From Streptosporangium becharense (GTDB taxonomy: Bacteria > Actinomycetota > Actinomycetes > Streptosporangiales > Streptosporangiaceae), in assembly GCF_014204985.1 (NCBI RefSeq), contig NZ_JACHMP010000001.1:1922001-1986000 (forward strand): DNA of 64,000 bases, read 5' to 3'. Position 1 is the first letter of the stretch. Each line of letters starts with the position of its first letter. The notes beneath the pieces are model-generated. The model was not told the origin of the DNA. It made no database searches and was given only the letters and a program-made list of their open reading frames with translations. Positions 34,123 to 43,471 of the stretch are shown here, one piece after another. A program made the translations under genes and the position numbers.

Positions 34123-35073
34123 TCAAGCGCTCCCGAGGGCCTTACGGAGGACGTGGACGGCCTGTTCGACGGCGGCGGTGGCCGCGTTGGTCGTGCGGAC
34201 GGGGTTGAGCATCATGAAGTCGTGGATGATGCCGTTGTAGCGCACGCTGGTGGTCACCACCCCGGCCTCGGTGAGCTTGCGGGCGTAGGCCTCGCCCTCG
34301 TCACGCAGCACGTCGTTCTCGTCGACGACGACGAAGGCGGGCGGCAGTCCGGCGAGTTCCTCCAGGCTCGCGCGCAGCGGTGAAGCGGTGATCTCCGCAC
34401 GCTGCCCGGGATCGGGGGCGTAGGCGTCCCAGAACCAGGCCATGGCCTTGGCGGTCAGGAACGGGCCGTCGGCGAACTCCCGGTAGCTGGCGGTGTCCTG
34501 GGCGGCGTCGGTCACCGGGTAGTACAGCGACTGGTGCACGAAGGTCACGTCACCGCGCTGTCTGGCGAGGATGGTCAGCGCGGCGGTCATGTTGCCGCCG
34601 ACCGAGTCACCGGCGACCGCGAGGCGGGCGGAATCGAGCCCTTCGCCGGCGCCGTGCCGAGTGATCCACTGTGCGGTGGCGTACGCCTGCTCGATCGCGA
34701 CCGGATACCGGGCCTCCGGGGAACGGTCGTACTCGACGAACACGACCGCGGCGTTCGCGCCGACGGCGAGCTCGCGGACGAGCCGGTCGTGGGTGCCGGC
34801 GTTGCCGAGGATCCACCCGCCTCCGTGGACGTAGAGGACGACCGGTAGCACGCCGTCCGCCCCCGGGGGCCTGACGATCCGCACCCGTACGTCCCCGACC
34901 TCGGCCGGCACCGTGATCCACTTCTCGTCGACCTCGGGCTTGTCGACCGGCGCGGCCTGGATGTCGTCGAGGACCTTACGGGCACCCTGCACACCCAGCT
35001 CGTACAGGAACGGCGGGTTCGAGGTGGTGTCCGCGATCTCCTGCGCCGCCGGTTCGAGAACCGGTTTGCTCAT
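34123..35073 (-). CDS. Alpha/beta-hydrolase, HSL-type esterase
   Basis: 316 residues; ATG 35073 follows GGGGGAATGTC. Hormone-sensitive-lipase hallmarks are present: the oxyanion motif YVHGGGWILGN, the nucleophile motif AGDSVGGN (Ser), the acid in VVDENDVLRDEG and the catalytic His in NGIIHDFMML. The N-terminal cap helices include LYELGVQGARKVLDDIQ. It hydrolyses short acyl esters in the cytoplasm. The physiological substrate is unknown, and it is not obviously linked to its neighbours. Confidence 0.93.
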   Translation of the reverse strand: MSKPVLEPAAQEIADTTSNPPFLYELGVQGARKVLDDIQAAPVDKPEVDEKWITVPAEVGDVRVRIVRPPGADGVLPVVLYVHGGGWILGNAGTHDRLVRELAVGANAAVVFVEYDRSPEARYPVAIEQAYATAQWITRHGAGEGLDSARLAVAGDSVGGNMTAALTILARQRGDVTFVHQSLYYPVTDAAQDTASYREFADGPFLTAKAMAWFWDAYAPDPGQRAEITASPLRASLEELAGLPPAFVVVDENDVLRDEGEAYARKLTEAGVVTTSVRYNGIIHDFMMLNPVRTTNAATAAVEQAVHVLRKALGSA

Positions 35074-35252
35074 GACATTCCCCCTGGTGTTCGCGGTGGG
35101 TTCGGTCATCTCTGCGTACCCATCGCGAGCCGGCCCTCGCACCGCCTCCGGCCGCCGCCCGTCGTCATCGGGCCTGCCCCCCTGCGGCACTTCGGAGGCC
35201 GGTCATGAGCGTGGTCTCCCTCATTCCGGCTCGAAACAGGAGACGGCGCCCG

Positions 35253-35627
35253 TCACGGCCCGCTCCCTACCTGGTGAAACTCGTGCACGACCTCGATCAG
35301 GCCGACGATGTGGTCGTTGAACTCCTCCAGTTCCCCGGCCGGCACCCACAGCTCCAGGATGTCCCTGCCGCCCGCCTGCCGGACCGGGTAACGGGCGACG
35401 AAGCCACTGTCGACCCGGAAGCGGGTGACGTAACCGGAGCCCGAGTACGGGACGTTCCAGTCCCGGGCGATCCTCACCGCGTACCCCTCGTTCAACACCG
35501 GATAGAAGATCGGCTGCTCCGGCAGGCGCGGCGGCCACCTGCGCCACCCCGACCGGCGCACCAACTCCAGCTCCTCCGGCCCGGCTGGTCTCCAGAGCGT
35601 GGTCACCTCTCCTGATTGCGCCACCAC
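35253..35627 (-). CDS. Small conserved actinobacterial protein (labelled ADP-ribosylation/crystallin J1-like in related genomes)
   Basis: 124 residues. GTG 35627 has GAGGAGAGCGGCC before it. The sequence is compact and conserved-looking: TTLWRPAGPEELELVRRSGWRRWPPRLPEQPIFYPVLNEGYAVRIARDWNV, then GSGYVTRFRVDSGFVARYPV. From memory, similar proteins are annotated crystallin J1-like although they lack the ADP-ribosylglycohydrolase catalytic residues. The name should therefore not be taken as a function. There is no signal or membrane segment. Confidence 0.75.
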   Translation of the reverse strand: MVAQSGEVTTLWRPAGPEELELVRRSGWRRWPPRLPEQPIFYPVLNEGYAVRIARDWNVPYSGSGYVTRFRVDSGFVARYPVRQAGGRDILELWVPAGELEEFNDHIVGLIEVVHEFHQVGSGP

Positions 35628-35774
35628 GGCCGCTCTCCTCTTCTGCCCTCCGCACCCATTCTGCGGAGGCGGATCCGGAAAGGCGACATGTTTCCCACCT
35701 GTGCTCCCCCTGTGATGATCAGCCCTTCCAAGACTCGTTGGAATGAGGCGCTTCCAGCCGGGATCACCGCCGGG

Positions 35775-36123
35775 GCGAGCACCAGGGTTTCAAATAGGGA
35801 CGTTTCTGCAGGTCACGAGGTAGGGTCCAGTGCCGATCCGGCCAACCATGCGCGATCGGCCCCTCGATCAGTTCTTGCTCCTGCGCGGCGAGTTGCCGCT
35901 TGCCGAGCCAGGGTAGGGGGACCGACCCGTGCAAGCGCAGCGCTCCGGCCTGCCGGTCTCAATCTTTTCTTCAGCACCGAATGGATCGGATATTGATCCG
36001 CAGGTCCCAGGCGACGGCCGTGCCGGATTCCTCTCGGACGAACCTTTCAGTTATCTGTAGCCGCAGCCTTTCGCGGAACGCTCTTCGCTCGGCGGACAGT
36101 TCTCCGCCTTGGACATACCCCAT
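35775..36123 (-). pseudogene. IS630-family transposase relic
   Basis: From ATG 36123 the minus strand reads MGYVQGGELSAERRAFRERL and continues to an RINIRS segment, the N-terminal helix-turn-helix of IS630 transposases, then hits a stop at 35971. After a frame change the next part is recognisable (LGKRQLAAQEQELIEGPIAHGW, then PDRHWTL). The catalytic DDE region is absent. This is an old, frameshifted insertion at the left border of the defence genes. Confidence 0.75.
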
Positions 36124-36294
36124 GGTGCCGATGTACCCGGTAGTCAGGTACATCAAGACCTATGGCACCCCGAGTTCAACCTCAGTGGACGACCCTGCTG
36201 AGCATCAGCAAAAGCAGTACTCTTCATCCCCTGCCCGAAAAGGGTAAGTTTCCGATCATGGACACGCCGATCTCCTTACCTCCGAGGGAGCGCG

Positions 36295-39200
36295 ATGACA
36301 AGCACACGGCAGAAACCTTTTCCCATCGATGATCTGTTACGGGCCGTACATCTGGAGATCAACGCTGAGCTCCGCAGCGACGGTGACGGAGAGAGGGTAT
36401 CCCTGACCGCTGGACGCAAGGTCGGAGACGACGGGGAGGTCCAGGAGTATCTGTTCTCCTGCAGGAGCTGGAAGGACACATTCTCCGGAGAGAAGCTACT
36501 CGTCCGGCTCTCACGTTCCCGCGACCCGTGGGCGAGTGCCGAAGCCGTACGGATGGCCGACGGCAAGATCACGGTCCGCACCTCGGCCGATCTAGGCAGC
36601 CAGCCGGGTAACGCTCAGCTACGCAAAGACGAGTCGGCGGGGATGGAAGCCCTCGCCGAGCGAGTGGAGTCGGCTGGTGAGAGCGACGGCCTGGTCAATC
36701 TCACTACTGCGGGCTGGATATTGGGTCAGGGACGCCCGAATATCGGCCGTTGCACCACTCCAGAACATTTCATCCGGGAATACCGCGCACGTAGGCTTAA
36801 CCCTCGACAGCGGCAGGCGATCGAGCAGGCCCTCGGTAGTGAGCTCACTTTCATCTGGGGACCGCCGGGAACTGGAAAAACCGATGTCGTCGCCTCCATC
36901 GTCGAGGGCTGCTACCGGCAGGGGATGCGGGTGCTCTTCGTTGCACCGACCAAGGTGGCCGTAGATCAGGCGCTGGAGCGGATCTGCGACCTGCTCTCCG
37001 ATGACGAGGGCTTCGACACGGGGCTCGTGCAGCGCGCCGGAGACATCGAGCTCACTTCCCTGTCCACCAAGTTCGGTGAGCAAATCAGCACTGGACGGAT
37101 CGTCGCACGGCTTGCCGACGCCGTAACTGCCCAGATCAACGGGACACGCGAGCTGTTGGACTCGGCGCGGCAGGATCTCGCCCTCCACACCGAGGCCGAG
37201 TATGTCTCGGGCGAACTGCGGGATTTGAGCACCCAACGCGATGAGGCCGGACGGCATGCTGTAGCTCTGCACCACCAGATCCAGACCGGGCAAGTCTCCC
37301 TCAGCGGAATCGAACAGCGGATCCGCGAGATCGGCTCCCCTTACGGGCTCTTCGCCAAGAAGAAGCAGGCCCAACTCGACGACCTCAACCGCGCGCATCG
37401 GGAGTATCAGCACGCCATCGCCGCGCTCGACCGGCAACTGCACGCCGCGGAGGCCGTCCAGCGAAACCGTACCGTCGAGATCGCCAGGCTCGAACCGGAA
37501 CTGGCCGCGCTGCAAGGCCGGCTGAGAGGAGTTCCCGCGGCCGGTCCTCTCCGGAACGCCGTGGAGAGCCTCCAGCAGCAGCTCACTGCGCTGGAACAGG
37601 AACAGCGGAAGATCACCGAAGTGGTCCGGGCCAACTGCCGTGTCATGGGCACCACCGTCGCCAAGGCGTTGCAGTCTCGCAGACTGCTCGACTCGATCGA
37701 CGCGGTCGTCATCGACGAGGTCGGCATGGTGAACACTCCTTCGGCATGGTGCGCCGCCGGGCTCGCCGCCCGGCGGGTCATCGTCGCCGGCGATTTCCGG
37801 CAACTTCCTGCGGTGACGAGGGCGTCCGGCGATCAGTACGCCCTACCCGAGGACAGGCAGCACGCCGGGCTCTGGATGGACCGCGATGTCTTCACCGCGG
37901 CCGGGCTAGTGGATCCATCGGGCTCGGCTCGCCAGGACCGCCGGATGGTCTGCCTGGACACGCAGTACCGCATGCGCCCGTCGATATGCGAGATAGTCAA
38001 TATCGTCGCCTACCCTGACGCGCCCCTGCACACCGCACGTGGTGACCGCAGCGATCTCCTCCCACCTTCACCGCTGATTGACGGGCCGCTGGTTCTCGTC
38101 GACACTACCCCCCGCCGCCTGCCCAATCCGAAGGGCCGCCGCAACGGGCACAAGATCAACGCTGTGCATGAAGCGGTCATTCACGAGCTCGTGCGCGGTC
38201 TGCAGTACGACGAGGTCCTGCCCGCTCGCAAATGGGTGGACCTCGTCGCCGGAGAGCGGCCTGCCGACCGGCTGGCCGTGATCGCTCCGTACAGGGATCA
38301 GGTGAAGGCGCTCCGGAACAGCCTGTCCTACCGGTTCGGCGAGAGCTACGAAGGGCTGGTGGACACCGTCCACCGCTTCCAGGGCAGCCAGCGTCCCCTC
38401 GTAGTGATCGACACCGTCGCCGGAGCAGGCGACAGACTCGGTTACTTCTACGAGGGGACAGGGCTGTCATCCTCCACCTGCCGGTTGCTCAACGTGGCCC
38501 TCAGTCGAGCGCAGGACCATCTCGTCGTCGTGGCCGACACCCGGTTCCTCCACGACAATCTCAGTCCGGGCAGTGAAGCCTCCCGGATGCTCACCCACCT
38601 GGAGCGGCATGCGCAGATACTCTCGGTCGACGACCTCGTACCTTTCCGCGGTGCGGCCGATCTGGCGGGGCTGAGCGAGGACGACCTGGCCCGGCCTGCT
38701 TTCTTTCCCGCCGACGAGGTACCCCTCGCCGTCGAGTGGGACATCAAACGGGCTCAGCGCAGCATCGAAATCTACTGCGCCTTCCTGGACCCCGTTCCTG
38801 TCGGCAAATGGTTGCGGCACCTCACCCCGCGTATCGGTGAGGGGGTCCAAGTCACCATCCACACCCGGGACCAGGCCGATGACCCGCGCAGGCGCGATCT
38901 GGTACGGGAACTGGAGGCGGCCGGTTGCCTGGTCGCCATACGTGAGCGCATGCACGAGAAAGTGATGATTGTCGACGACACCGTGCTCTGGCACGGTTCA
39001 CTCAACCTCCTCGCCAACACGGGCGCCACTGACCTGATGATGCGGATCACCGACCCATCCTCCTGCCGACAGGTCCGTCATATCGTCGACCGCGCGCGGA
39101 TGGAACGCCCCGCTCGCACCTGGAAGCAGGTACCGCCTGCTGCCGGGCCTGAATCCGGTCGGGTTTCCGACGTCAGGGCGGGCGATGTGCTGGACGGACG

Positions 39201-39363
39201 GCTCTACATACACGTCCCCTTCAACGAGAAGGACGAGTTCAAGGGCGTGGTACGCGCTGCTGGCATACGTCCTGGCTGGTGCGGGACGAGGAGGCTGTGG
39301 CATGTCGATGCCGCTATCCCCCGGCACCTGATCCAACGGTGGCTCCCAATGGTTCGCAACTGA
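36295..39363 (+). CDS. COG1112-type SF1 helicase fused to a PLD nuclease (Mokosh type II-like)
   Basis: 1022 residues; ATG follows GAGGGAGCGCG. Q-motif LNPRQRQAIEQAL (168-180), Walker A GPPGTGKT (189-196), a long coiled-coil insertion (about 270-455), Walker B VVIDEVGM (about 471-478), TQYRMRPSICE and VDTVHRFQGSQRPLVVID define a DNA2/NAM7-like helicase. Residues 800-950 form a phospholipase-D nuclease domain with HEKVMIVDD and GSLNLL. The final 60 residues (GRLYIHVPFNEKDEFKGVVRAAGIRPGWCGTRRLWHV) resemble a DUF5710-like domain. The fused helicase-PLD layout is that of Mokosh type II antiviral systems. It is followed by an EVE-McrB/McrC pair. GC content and codon use are lower than in the flanking genes, so the block was probably acquired. 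Confidence 0.88.
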   Translation: MTSTRQKPFPIDDLLRAVHLEINAELRSDGDGERVSLTAGRKVGDDGEVQEYLFSCRSWKDTFSGEKLLVRLSRSRDPWASAEAVRMADGKITVRTSADLGSQPGNAQLRKDESAGMEALAERVESAGESDGLVNLTTAGWILGQGRPNIGRCTTPEHFIREYRARRLNPRQRQAIEQALGSELTFIWGPPGTGKTDVVASIVEGCYRQGMRVLFVAPTKVAVDQALERICDLLSDDEGFDTGLVQRAGDIELTSLSTKFGEQISTGRIVARLADAVTAQINGTRELLDSARQDLALHTEAEYVSGELRDLSTQRDEAGRHAVALHHQIQTGQVSLSGIEQRIREIGSPYGLFAKKKQAQLDDLNRAHREYQHAIAALDRQLHAAEAVQRNRTVEIARLEPELAALQGRLRGVPAAGPLRNAVESLQQQLTALEQEQRKITEVVRANCRVMGTTVAKALQSRRLLDSIDAVVIDEVGMVNTPSAWCAAGLAARRVIVAGDFRQLPAVTRASGDQYALPEDRQHAGLWMDRDVFTAAGLVDPSGSARQDRRMVCLDTQYRMRPSICEIVNIVAYPDAPLHTARGDRSDLLPPSPLIDGPLVLVDTTPRRLPNPKGRRNGHKINAVHEAVIHELVRGLQYDEVLPARKWVDLVAGERPADRLAVIAPYRDQVKALRNSLSYRFGESYEGLVDTVHRFQGSQRPLVVIDTVAGAGDRLGYFYEGTGLSSSTCRLLNVALSRAQDHLVVVADTRFLHDNLSPGSEASRMLTHLERHAQILSVDDLVPFRGAADLAGLSEDDLARPAFFPADEVPLAVEWDIKRAQRSIEIYCAFLDPVPVGKWLRHLTPRIGEGVQVTIHTRDQADDPRRRDLVRELEAAGCLVAIRERMHEKVMIVDDTVLWHGSLNLLANTGATDLMMRITDPSSCRQVRHIVDRARMERPARTWKQVPPAAGPESGRVSDVRAGDVLDGRLYIHVPFNEKDEFKGVVRAAGIRPGWCGTRRLWHVDAAIPRHLIQRWLPMVRN

Positions 39364-39682
39364 CGGCCCGCTGACTGCCCTGCGTGTCTCACGAGCTCAA
39401 ACCGTTCATCTGCCAGATGATCGACGCTGATGCTCGGAGCCCGCTCGGCCAAGGAGCCTTCAAAGCCCTGCATCACCGCTTCACCCTCTGAAAACGCCGT
39501 GCCCCCATACCTCCAGGAGCAGTTCCCATCGATGGTGGAAGTTTTCCGCTTATCCATCGCCCACAGCGGCCGGTGATGTATCTCTTACAGAGAGAATCGA
39601 TCATCGTAGTGACGCCCGCCCCCCCTACGGCAAACGGGCCCCAGCACCGTAGGCCGCCTCGTTCCCCCGACCTGGAGCCCGG
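39364..39682. other. Gap between the helicase and mcrB genes
   Basis: There is a short open stretch (GTG 39384 to TGA 39491, 35 codons, ELKPFICQMIDADARSPLGQ...) without a ribosome site. There is also an inverted repeat TCTCTTACAGAGA at 39581-39593, about 90 bp before mcrB. The AT-richer 39530-39610 is the likely mcrB promoter. Confidence 0.5.
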
Positions 39683-42148
39683 ATGCCCAATGCCATGCCC
39701 GAGATCATCGAGTACGGAGGCAGGAACTACAGGCTGGCACCATCACCGCGGAAGGTCATCTGCTCCAGGAGCGGCAAGAGCATGCACCACAGCGAGGACT
39801 GTCGGCATCTGCGGGGCGGCGACCGGTCCGGCTGGCGGCTGTACGACGATCCCGACGGTCTCACCTGGCGCCGTCTCCTCGACTCCGCTCCGTCGAGCGA
39901 TCGGGACAGCCGCCGGGAGTTCGCCCGGGTACACGGTTTGCTCAACGGCGTCGGGGAACCGATCACCGACGCCTGTGACGACTGCATCTTGAGGGAGGTC
40001 CCGATGACCGAGGACGGGCGTCCGATTCGCATGACCCTGGCCGAGGCCCTTGTGGCCTTCGACCGGTCCACCGCCGTGGACGATGTCTCCAGAGCCGTCT
40101 CCGAGCTCGAGCGGGTCCGCCAAGAATTTCCTCTCACGGCCTGGGCCGACATGCCACTCGAACGGTATGCACTCGGAGTCGCCGACTACAGGAACACCTT
40201 CTGCTACCAGATGGAGTTCGGCACCGCAGGACTGGGCGGCATCGGCGGTGGGAGCGCCCGCAAACACATGATCTTCCGTCAGAAGAAGGACCAGCGCTGG
40301 TACCACGACCCCGCCTTCGACAACGAGCAGGAGGCGTGGACACATCTACGGCAAGGGTTCCTCGACGCGTTCGCCTTGGCGGAGAAAGGCGAGATCGCGG
40401 CGGTCAACGGGATCAAAGCGCTCCGTTCGGGCCCCAGCCTGACGGCGAAGACCCTCTACGTCCACTTCCCGGACCGCATGCTGCCGATCTACGGCCGGGA
40501 GCACGTCCGCCACTTCATCTCGTTGCTGTCGGGCGAGGATGCCTCGAAGCTGGAACCGTTCGAGGCCCATGCACGACTGAAACAGCTGGTCGACCAGATC
40601 GATCACTTCCGTGGATGGCACGGCAGAGAGATAGCGAGCTTCCTGTACTGGTGGAGCGATCCCAGGCAGAGCGCGGCCATAGTCAAGATCGCACCTGGGC
40701 CGGACGCGCAGTACTGGCAGGAGTGCCTGGAGGGCGGATACATCTGCGTCGGCTGGGACGGCGTCGGAGACCTCACCGCCTACCCGTCGGAGGACGACTT
40801 CCTCGAAGCGTTCCGAACGACTTACGGCAAGGAGTACAAGGACAAGCAATCCAAGATCACAACGAAGGCTCGGGAACTGTGGCGGTTGACCCAGCTCCAG
40901 CCCGGTGATCTGATCGTCGCCAACAAGGGCATCCGACAGGTTCTCGCCGTCGGACACGTCACCGAAACCGGCTACGCCTGGCGCGAGGATCGCCCCGAGT
41001 TCCGGCATACGGTGGCCGTGGAGTGGGACATCTCCTATGCCCAGACGCTTCCAGGGCCGGAGAACCGCTGGGGTGTCGTCACCGTGGCCAGCGTGCCGAC
41101 CCGCCTATGGAAGATCATTAAAGCGGGAACCGGCACTCGGAAGGAACCGGTCCCCGGACGAGGAAACGGCCCGGTGGTGCCGCAGGCGGATCCGCAGCTC
41201 TCCAGGCTCGCCACAGCGCTTACCCGCAAGGGGCAACTCGTGCTGTTCGGCCCGCCGGGCACCGGTAAGACGTACACCTCCCTACGTTTCGCCGCCTGGT
41301 GGCTCTCGGAGAAGCTCGGACTGGAGTCCGACGCCGACCCCGACGGCGGTTCCATCCACCAGTTGGCGGCCGAGTTGTCCCGGCGCGACGGGCGACCGGC
41401 AGGCCACCTCACCCAGGTGACCTTCCATCCGGCGTACGGCTACGAGGATTTCATCGAGGGCTTCCGTCCAGTCGAAGGCCAGGGCTCAGGCCTACATCTG
41501 TCCCTCGTGGACGGTGTCTTCAAACGCATCTGCCGGACCGCAGAGCAAGATCCTGACCATCCGTATCTGCTGCTCATCGATGAGATCAACCGCGGCGACA
41601 TACCGAAGATCTTCGGAGAGCTGATCACTCTCCTGGAGAAGGACAAACGCGGCCTCAGCGTGGTCCTCCCACAGAGCGGCGAGGACTTCAGCGTCCCGCC
41701 GAACGTCTACCTACTCGGCACGATGAACACCGCGGACCGCAGCATCCGGCTGCTGGACTCCGCGCTGCGCAGGCGGTTCGCCTTCGAGGAGTTGCTTCCG
41801 GACGCCGCCCTGCTCCAGGGCTCCTTCATAGGCAAGATCGACCTCGGTGACCTGCTCGACGAGCTCAACCGCCGCGTGCTCAAGGAACTGGGCCGTGAGC
41901 GTCAGATCGGCCACTCGTTCTTTCTCCTCGACGGGAAACCCGTACAGGACGAGGCCACCCTCGCCGCCGTGATCCATAACGAGGTGCTGCCTCTGCTGCA
42001 GGAGTACGCCTACGACGACTACTCCATGCTCGTCCGGTTTCTCGGGCCTGAGATCGTCGACGACGTCGAGCACCGCATCAACGACATCGACGACGAGAAA
42101 CTCATCGATGCGCTCTACGCCGAACTGCAGGTGGACGGGGGCGGCTGA
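39683..42148 (+). CDS. mcrB: McrB-like AAA+ GTPase with Cys/His N-terminus and EVE-like reader domain
   Basis: 821 residues; GGAG precedes the ATG. Residues 25-101 carry Cys27, His35, His36, Cys40, His42, Cys98 and Cys101 in a zinc-finger-like pattern. A middle domain of unknown type follows (about 115-335). Residues 340-450 resemble an EVE/PUA-like pocket (QYWQECLEGGYICVGWDGVGDLT, LQPGDLIVANKGIRQVLAVGHV), which in known McrB fusions reads modified cytosines. The motor has Walker A GPPGTGKT (523-530), Walker B LLLIDEINRGDIPKIFGEL and the McrB signature MNTADRS (681-687). With McrC it would translocate and cut modified phage DNA. Its stop overlaps the mcrC start. Confidence 0.88.
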   Translation: MPNAMPEIIEYGGRNYRLAPSPRKVICSRSGKSMHHSEDCRHLRGGDRSGWRLYDDPDGLTWRRLLDSAPSSDRDSRREFARVHGLLNGVGEPITDACDDCILREVPMTEDGRPIRMTLAEALVAFDRSTAVDDVSRAVSELERVRQEFPLTAWADMPLERYALGVADYRNTFCYQMEFGTAGLGGIGGGSARKHMIFRQKKDQRWYHDPAFDNEQEAWTHLRQGFLDAFALAEKGEIAAVNGIKALRSGPSLTAKTLYVHFPDRMLPIYGREHVRHFISLLSGEDASKLEPFEAHARLKQLVDQIDHFRGWHGREIASFLYWWSDPRQSAAIVKIAPGPDAQYWQECLEGGYICVGWDGVGDLTAYPSEDDFLEAFRTTYGKEYKDKQSKITTKARELWRLTQLQPGDLIVANKGIRQVLAVGHVTETGYAWREDRPEFRHTVAVEWDISYAQTLPGPENRWGVVTVASVPTRLWKIIKAGTGTRKEPVPGRGNGPVVPQADPQLSRLATALTRKGQLVLFGPPGTGKTYTSLRFAAWWLSEKLGLESDADPDGGSIHQLAAELSRRDGRPAGHLTQVTFHPAYGYEDFIEGFRPVEGQGSGLHLSLVDGVFKRICRTAEQDPDHPYLLLIDEINRGDIPKIFGELITLLEKDKRGLSVVLPQSGEDFSVPPNVYLLGTMNTADRSIRLLDSALRRRFAFEELLPDAALLQGSFIGKIDLGDLLDELNRRVLKELGRERQIGHSFFLLDGKPVQDEATLAAVIHNEVLPLLQEYAYDDYSMLVRFLGPEIVDDVEHRINDIDDEKLIDALYAELQVDGGG

Positions 42149-43440
42149 TGAGAACCGAGGTCGTGGACGAGTATCGGAAGATCTTTATCAGCGGTCTGAC
42201 ACCGAGTCCTGCCGACCGGGCGGCGGCCGATTCCGACGTTCTCGGAGGTCGGCTGAAACTACGTTGGCTGGCGAGCGGGAAGCTGGAAGTAGAGGCGACT
42301 TCGCACGTAGGAGTCGTCGCCCTAGACTGCGTCACGATCCATATTCGCCCCAAGCTGGTCGGCCGCGAGCTGGCCGTGCTGAAGATGCTCGACTATGCGA
42401 GTGGCTTGCCAGCGTTCCGGCAGGTGGACCGCCTGCGCGACCTTCCGGACAGCGGGCACGACCTGCGAGATCTGATCTGCCTGCTGCTGACGCTCGAATG
42501 CGAGGGGCTGGTACGGCGTGGGCTGCGGCGCGACTACGTCCGGCGGCAGGAGACACTGCCCGCGATGCGCGGCCGTCTGCTCGCCGATCGGCAGGTACTG
42601 CGCCGGTTCGGCCGTCTGGATGCGCTGGAGTGCCGCTTCGATGAGTTCGACGGCGACATCCTCGACAATCAAGTATGCGTGGCCGCCCTCCACATGGCCG
42701 CCCGTACCGCTCGGGACAGAGCCGTACGAACCCGGGCTCGCCGCGTGGCGAGCGACTTCTCCGCAGCCTGCACCGCGGAAAGTCTCGACGCGCGCCAAGC
42801 CGCGCAGCACTTGGTCTACCACCGTCACAACGAGCATTACCGCCAGGCACACCGATGGGCGCTGCTCCTACTGCAGGCGCCCGGGTTCGTCGATCTCTTC
42901 TCCACCGCCGGGCCGTCATCTCGCACTTTCCTGCTGGATATGAACAGCTTGTTCGAGGCCTTCGCCACGCGGCTGCTCCGCGAGGCCACGCACCGTACCG
43001 GCGTCGCTGTGCATGCGCAGGAGAGCCTGTCGCGCAGCATCAGCCGTCCCGACGGCCGTCACTACACCTCGATCACTCCGGACATCCAGCTCATTCGGGG
43101 ACACGGCCCGAGTGCCTGGCGGCGTCCGGTCGACGTCAAATACAAGCTCTACGGCGACCGGACGATCGCATCAGCCGACCTCTACCAGAGTTTCGTCTAC
43201 GGCCAGGCGGCGAACAGGGAGGAGACCTCCACCGCGTACATCCTCTTCGCCGCCGACCGGGACATCGAGCCGGACCATGTCGTCCTGCGCCGCCTCGACG
43301 GCGCTCCGATCGCAAGGCTCACCGGTGTCGGAGTGAACGTGCCCCGCATCTTGAAAACCCTCGGCACCCCACACCTCCGGCCCTTGCTCGACAGGCTTCT
43401 CGATGATCTGGGCGGCCGCGTCCAAGCTGGCGGCCGTTGA
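42148..43440 (+). CDS. mcrC: McrC-like nuclease subunit
   Basis: 430 residues, starting at the ATG overlapping the mcrB stop (TGATGA). The N-terminal beta-rich part (GGRLKLRWLASGKLEVEATSHVGVVALDCVTIHIRPK) and the central DLICLLLTLECEGLVRRGLRRDYVRRQETLPAMRGRL match McrC. The PD-(D/E)XK site is visible as SITPDIQLIRG followed by PVDVKYKLYG. It depends on McrB for activation and cuts DNA when the motor stalls. The gene completes a type IV restriction module. Nothing suggests inactivation. Confidence 0.92.
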   Translation: MRTEVVDEYRKIFISGLTPSPADRAAADSDVLGGRLKLRWLASGKLEVEATSHVGVVALDCVTIHIRPKLVGRELAVLKMLDYASGLPAFRQVDRLRDLPDSGHDLRDLICLLLTLECEGLVRRGLRRDYVRRQETLPAMRGRLLADRQVLRRFGRLDALECRFDEFDGDILDNQVCVAALHMAARTARDRAVRTRARRVASDFSAACTAESLDARQAAQHLVYHRHNEHYRQAHRWALLLLQAPGFVDLFSTAGPSSRTFLLDMNSLFEAFATRLLREATHRTGVAVHAQESLSRSISRPDGRHYTSITPDIQLIRGHGPSAWRRPVDVKYKLYGDRTIASADLYQSFVYGQAANREETSTAYILFAADRDIEPDHVVLRRLDGAPIARLTGVGVNVPRILKTLGTPHLRPLLDRLLDDLGGRVQAGGR

Positions 43441-43471
43441 GAAGACGCGCTCTCCGGCCGCTGGAAACCGA

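Noticed and set aside
39384..39491. 35-codon ORF between helicase and mcrB genes
   Set aside because: No ribosome site, and the opposite strand is equally open, so coding is not supported.
42108..42644. Plus-strand ORF overlapping mcrC in another frame
   Set aside because: The mcrC frame carries clear nuclease motifs and couples to mcrB; the alternative is Arg/Gly/Ala-rich shadow sequence.
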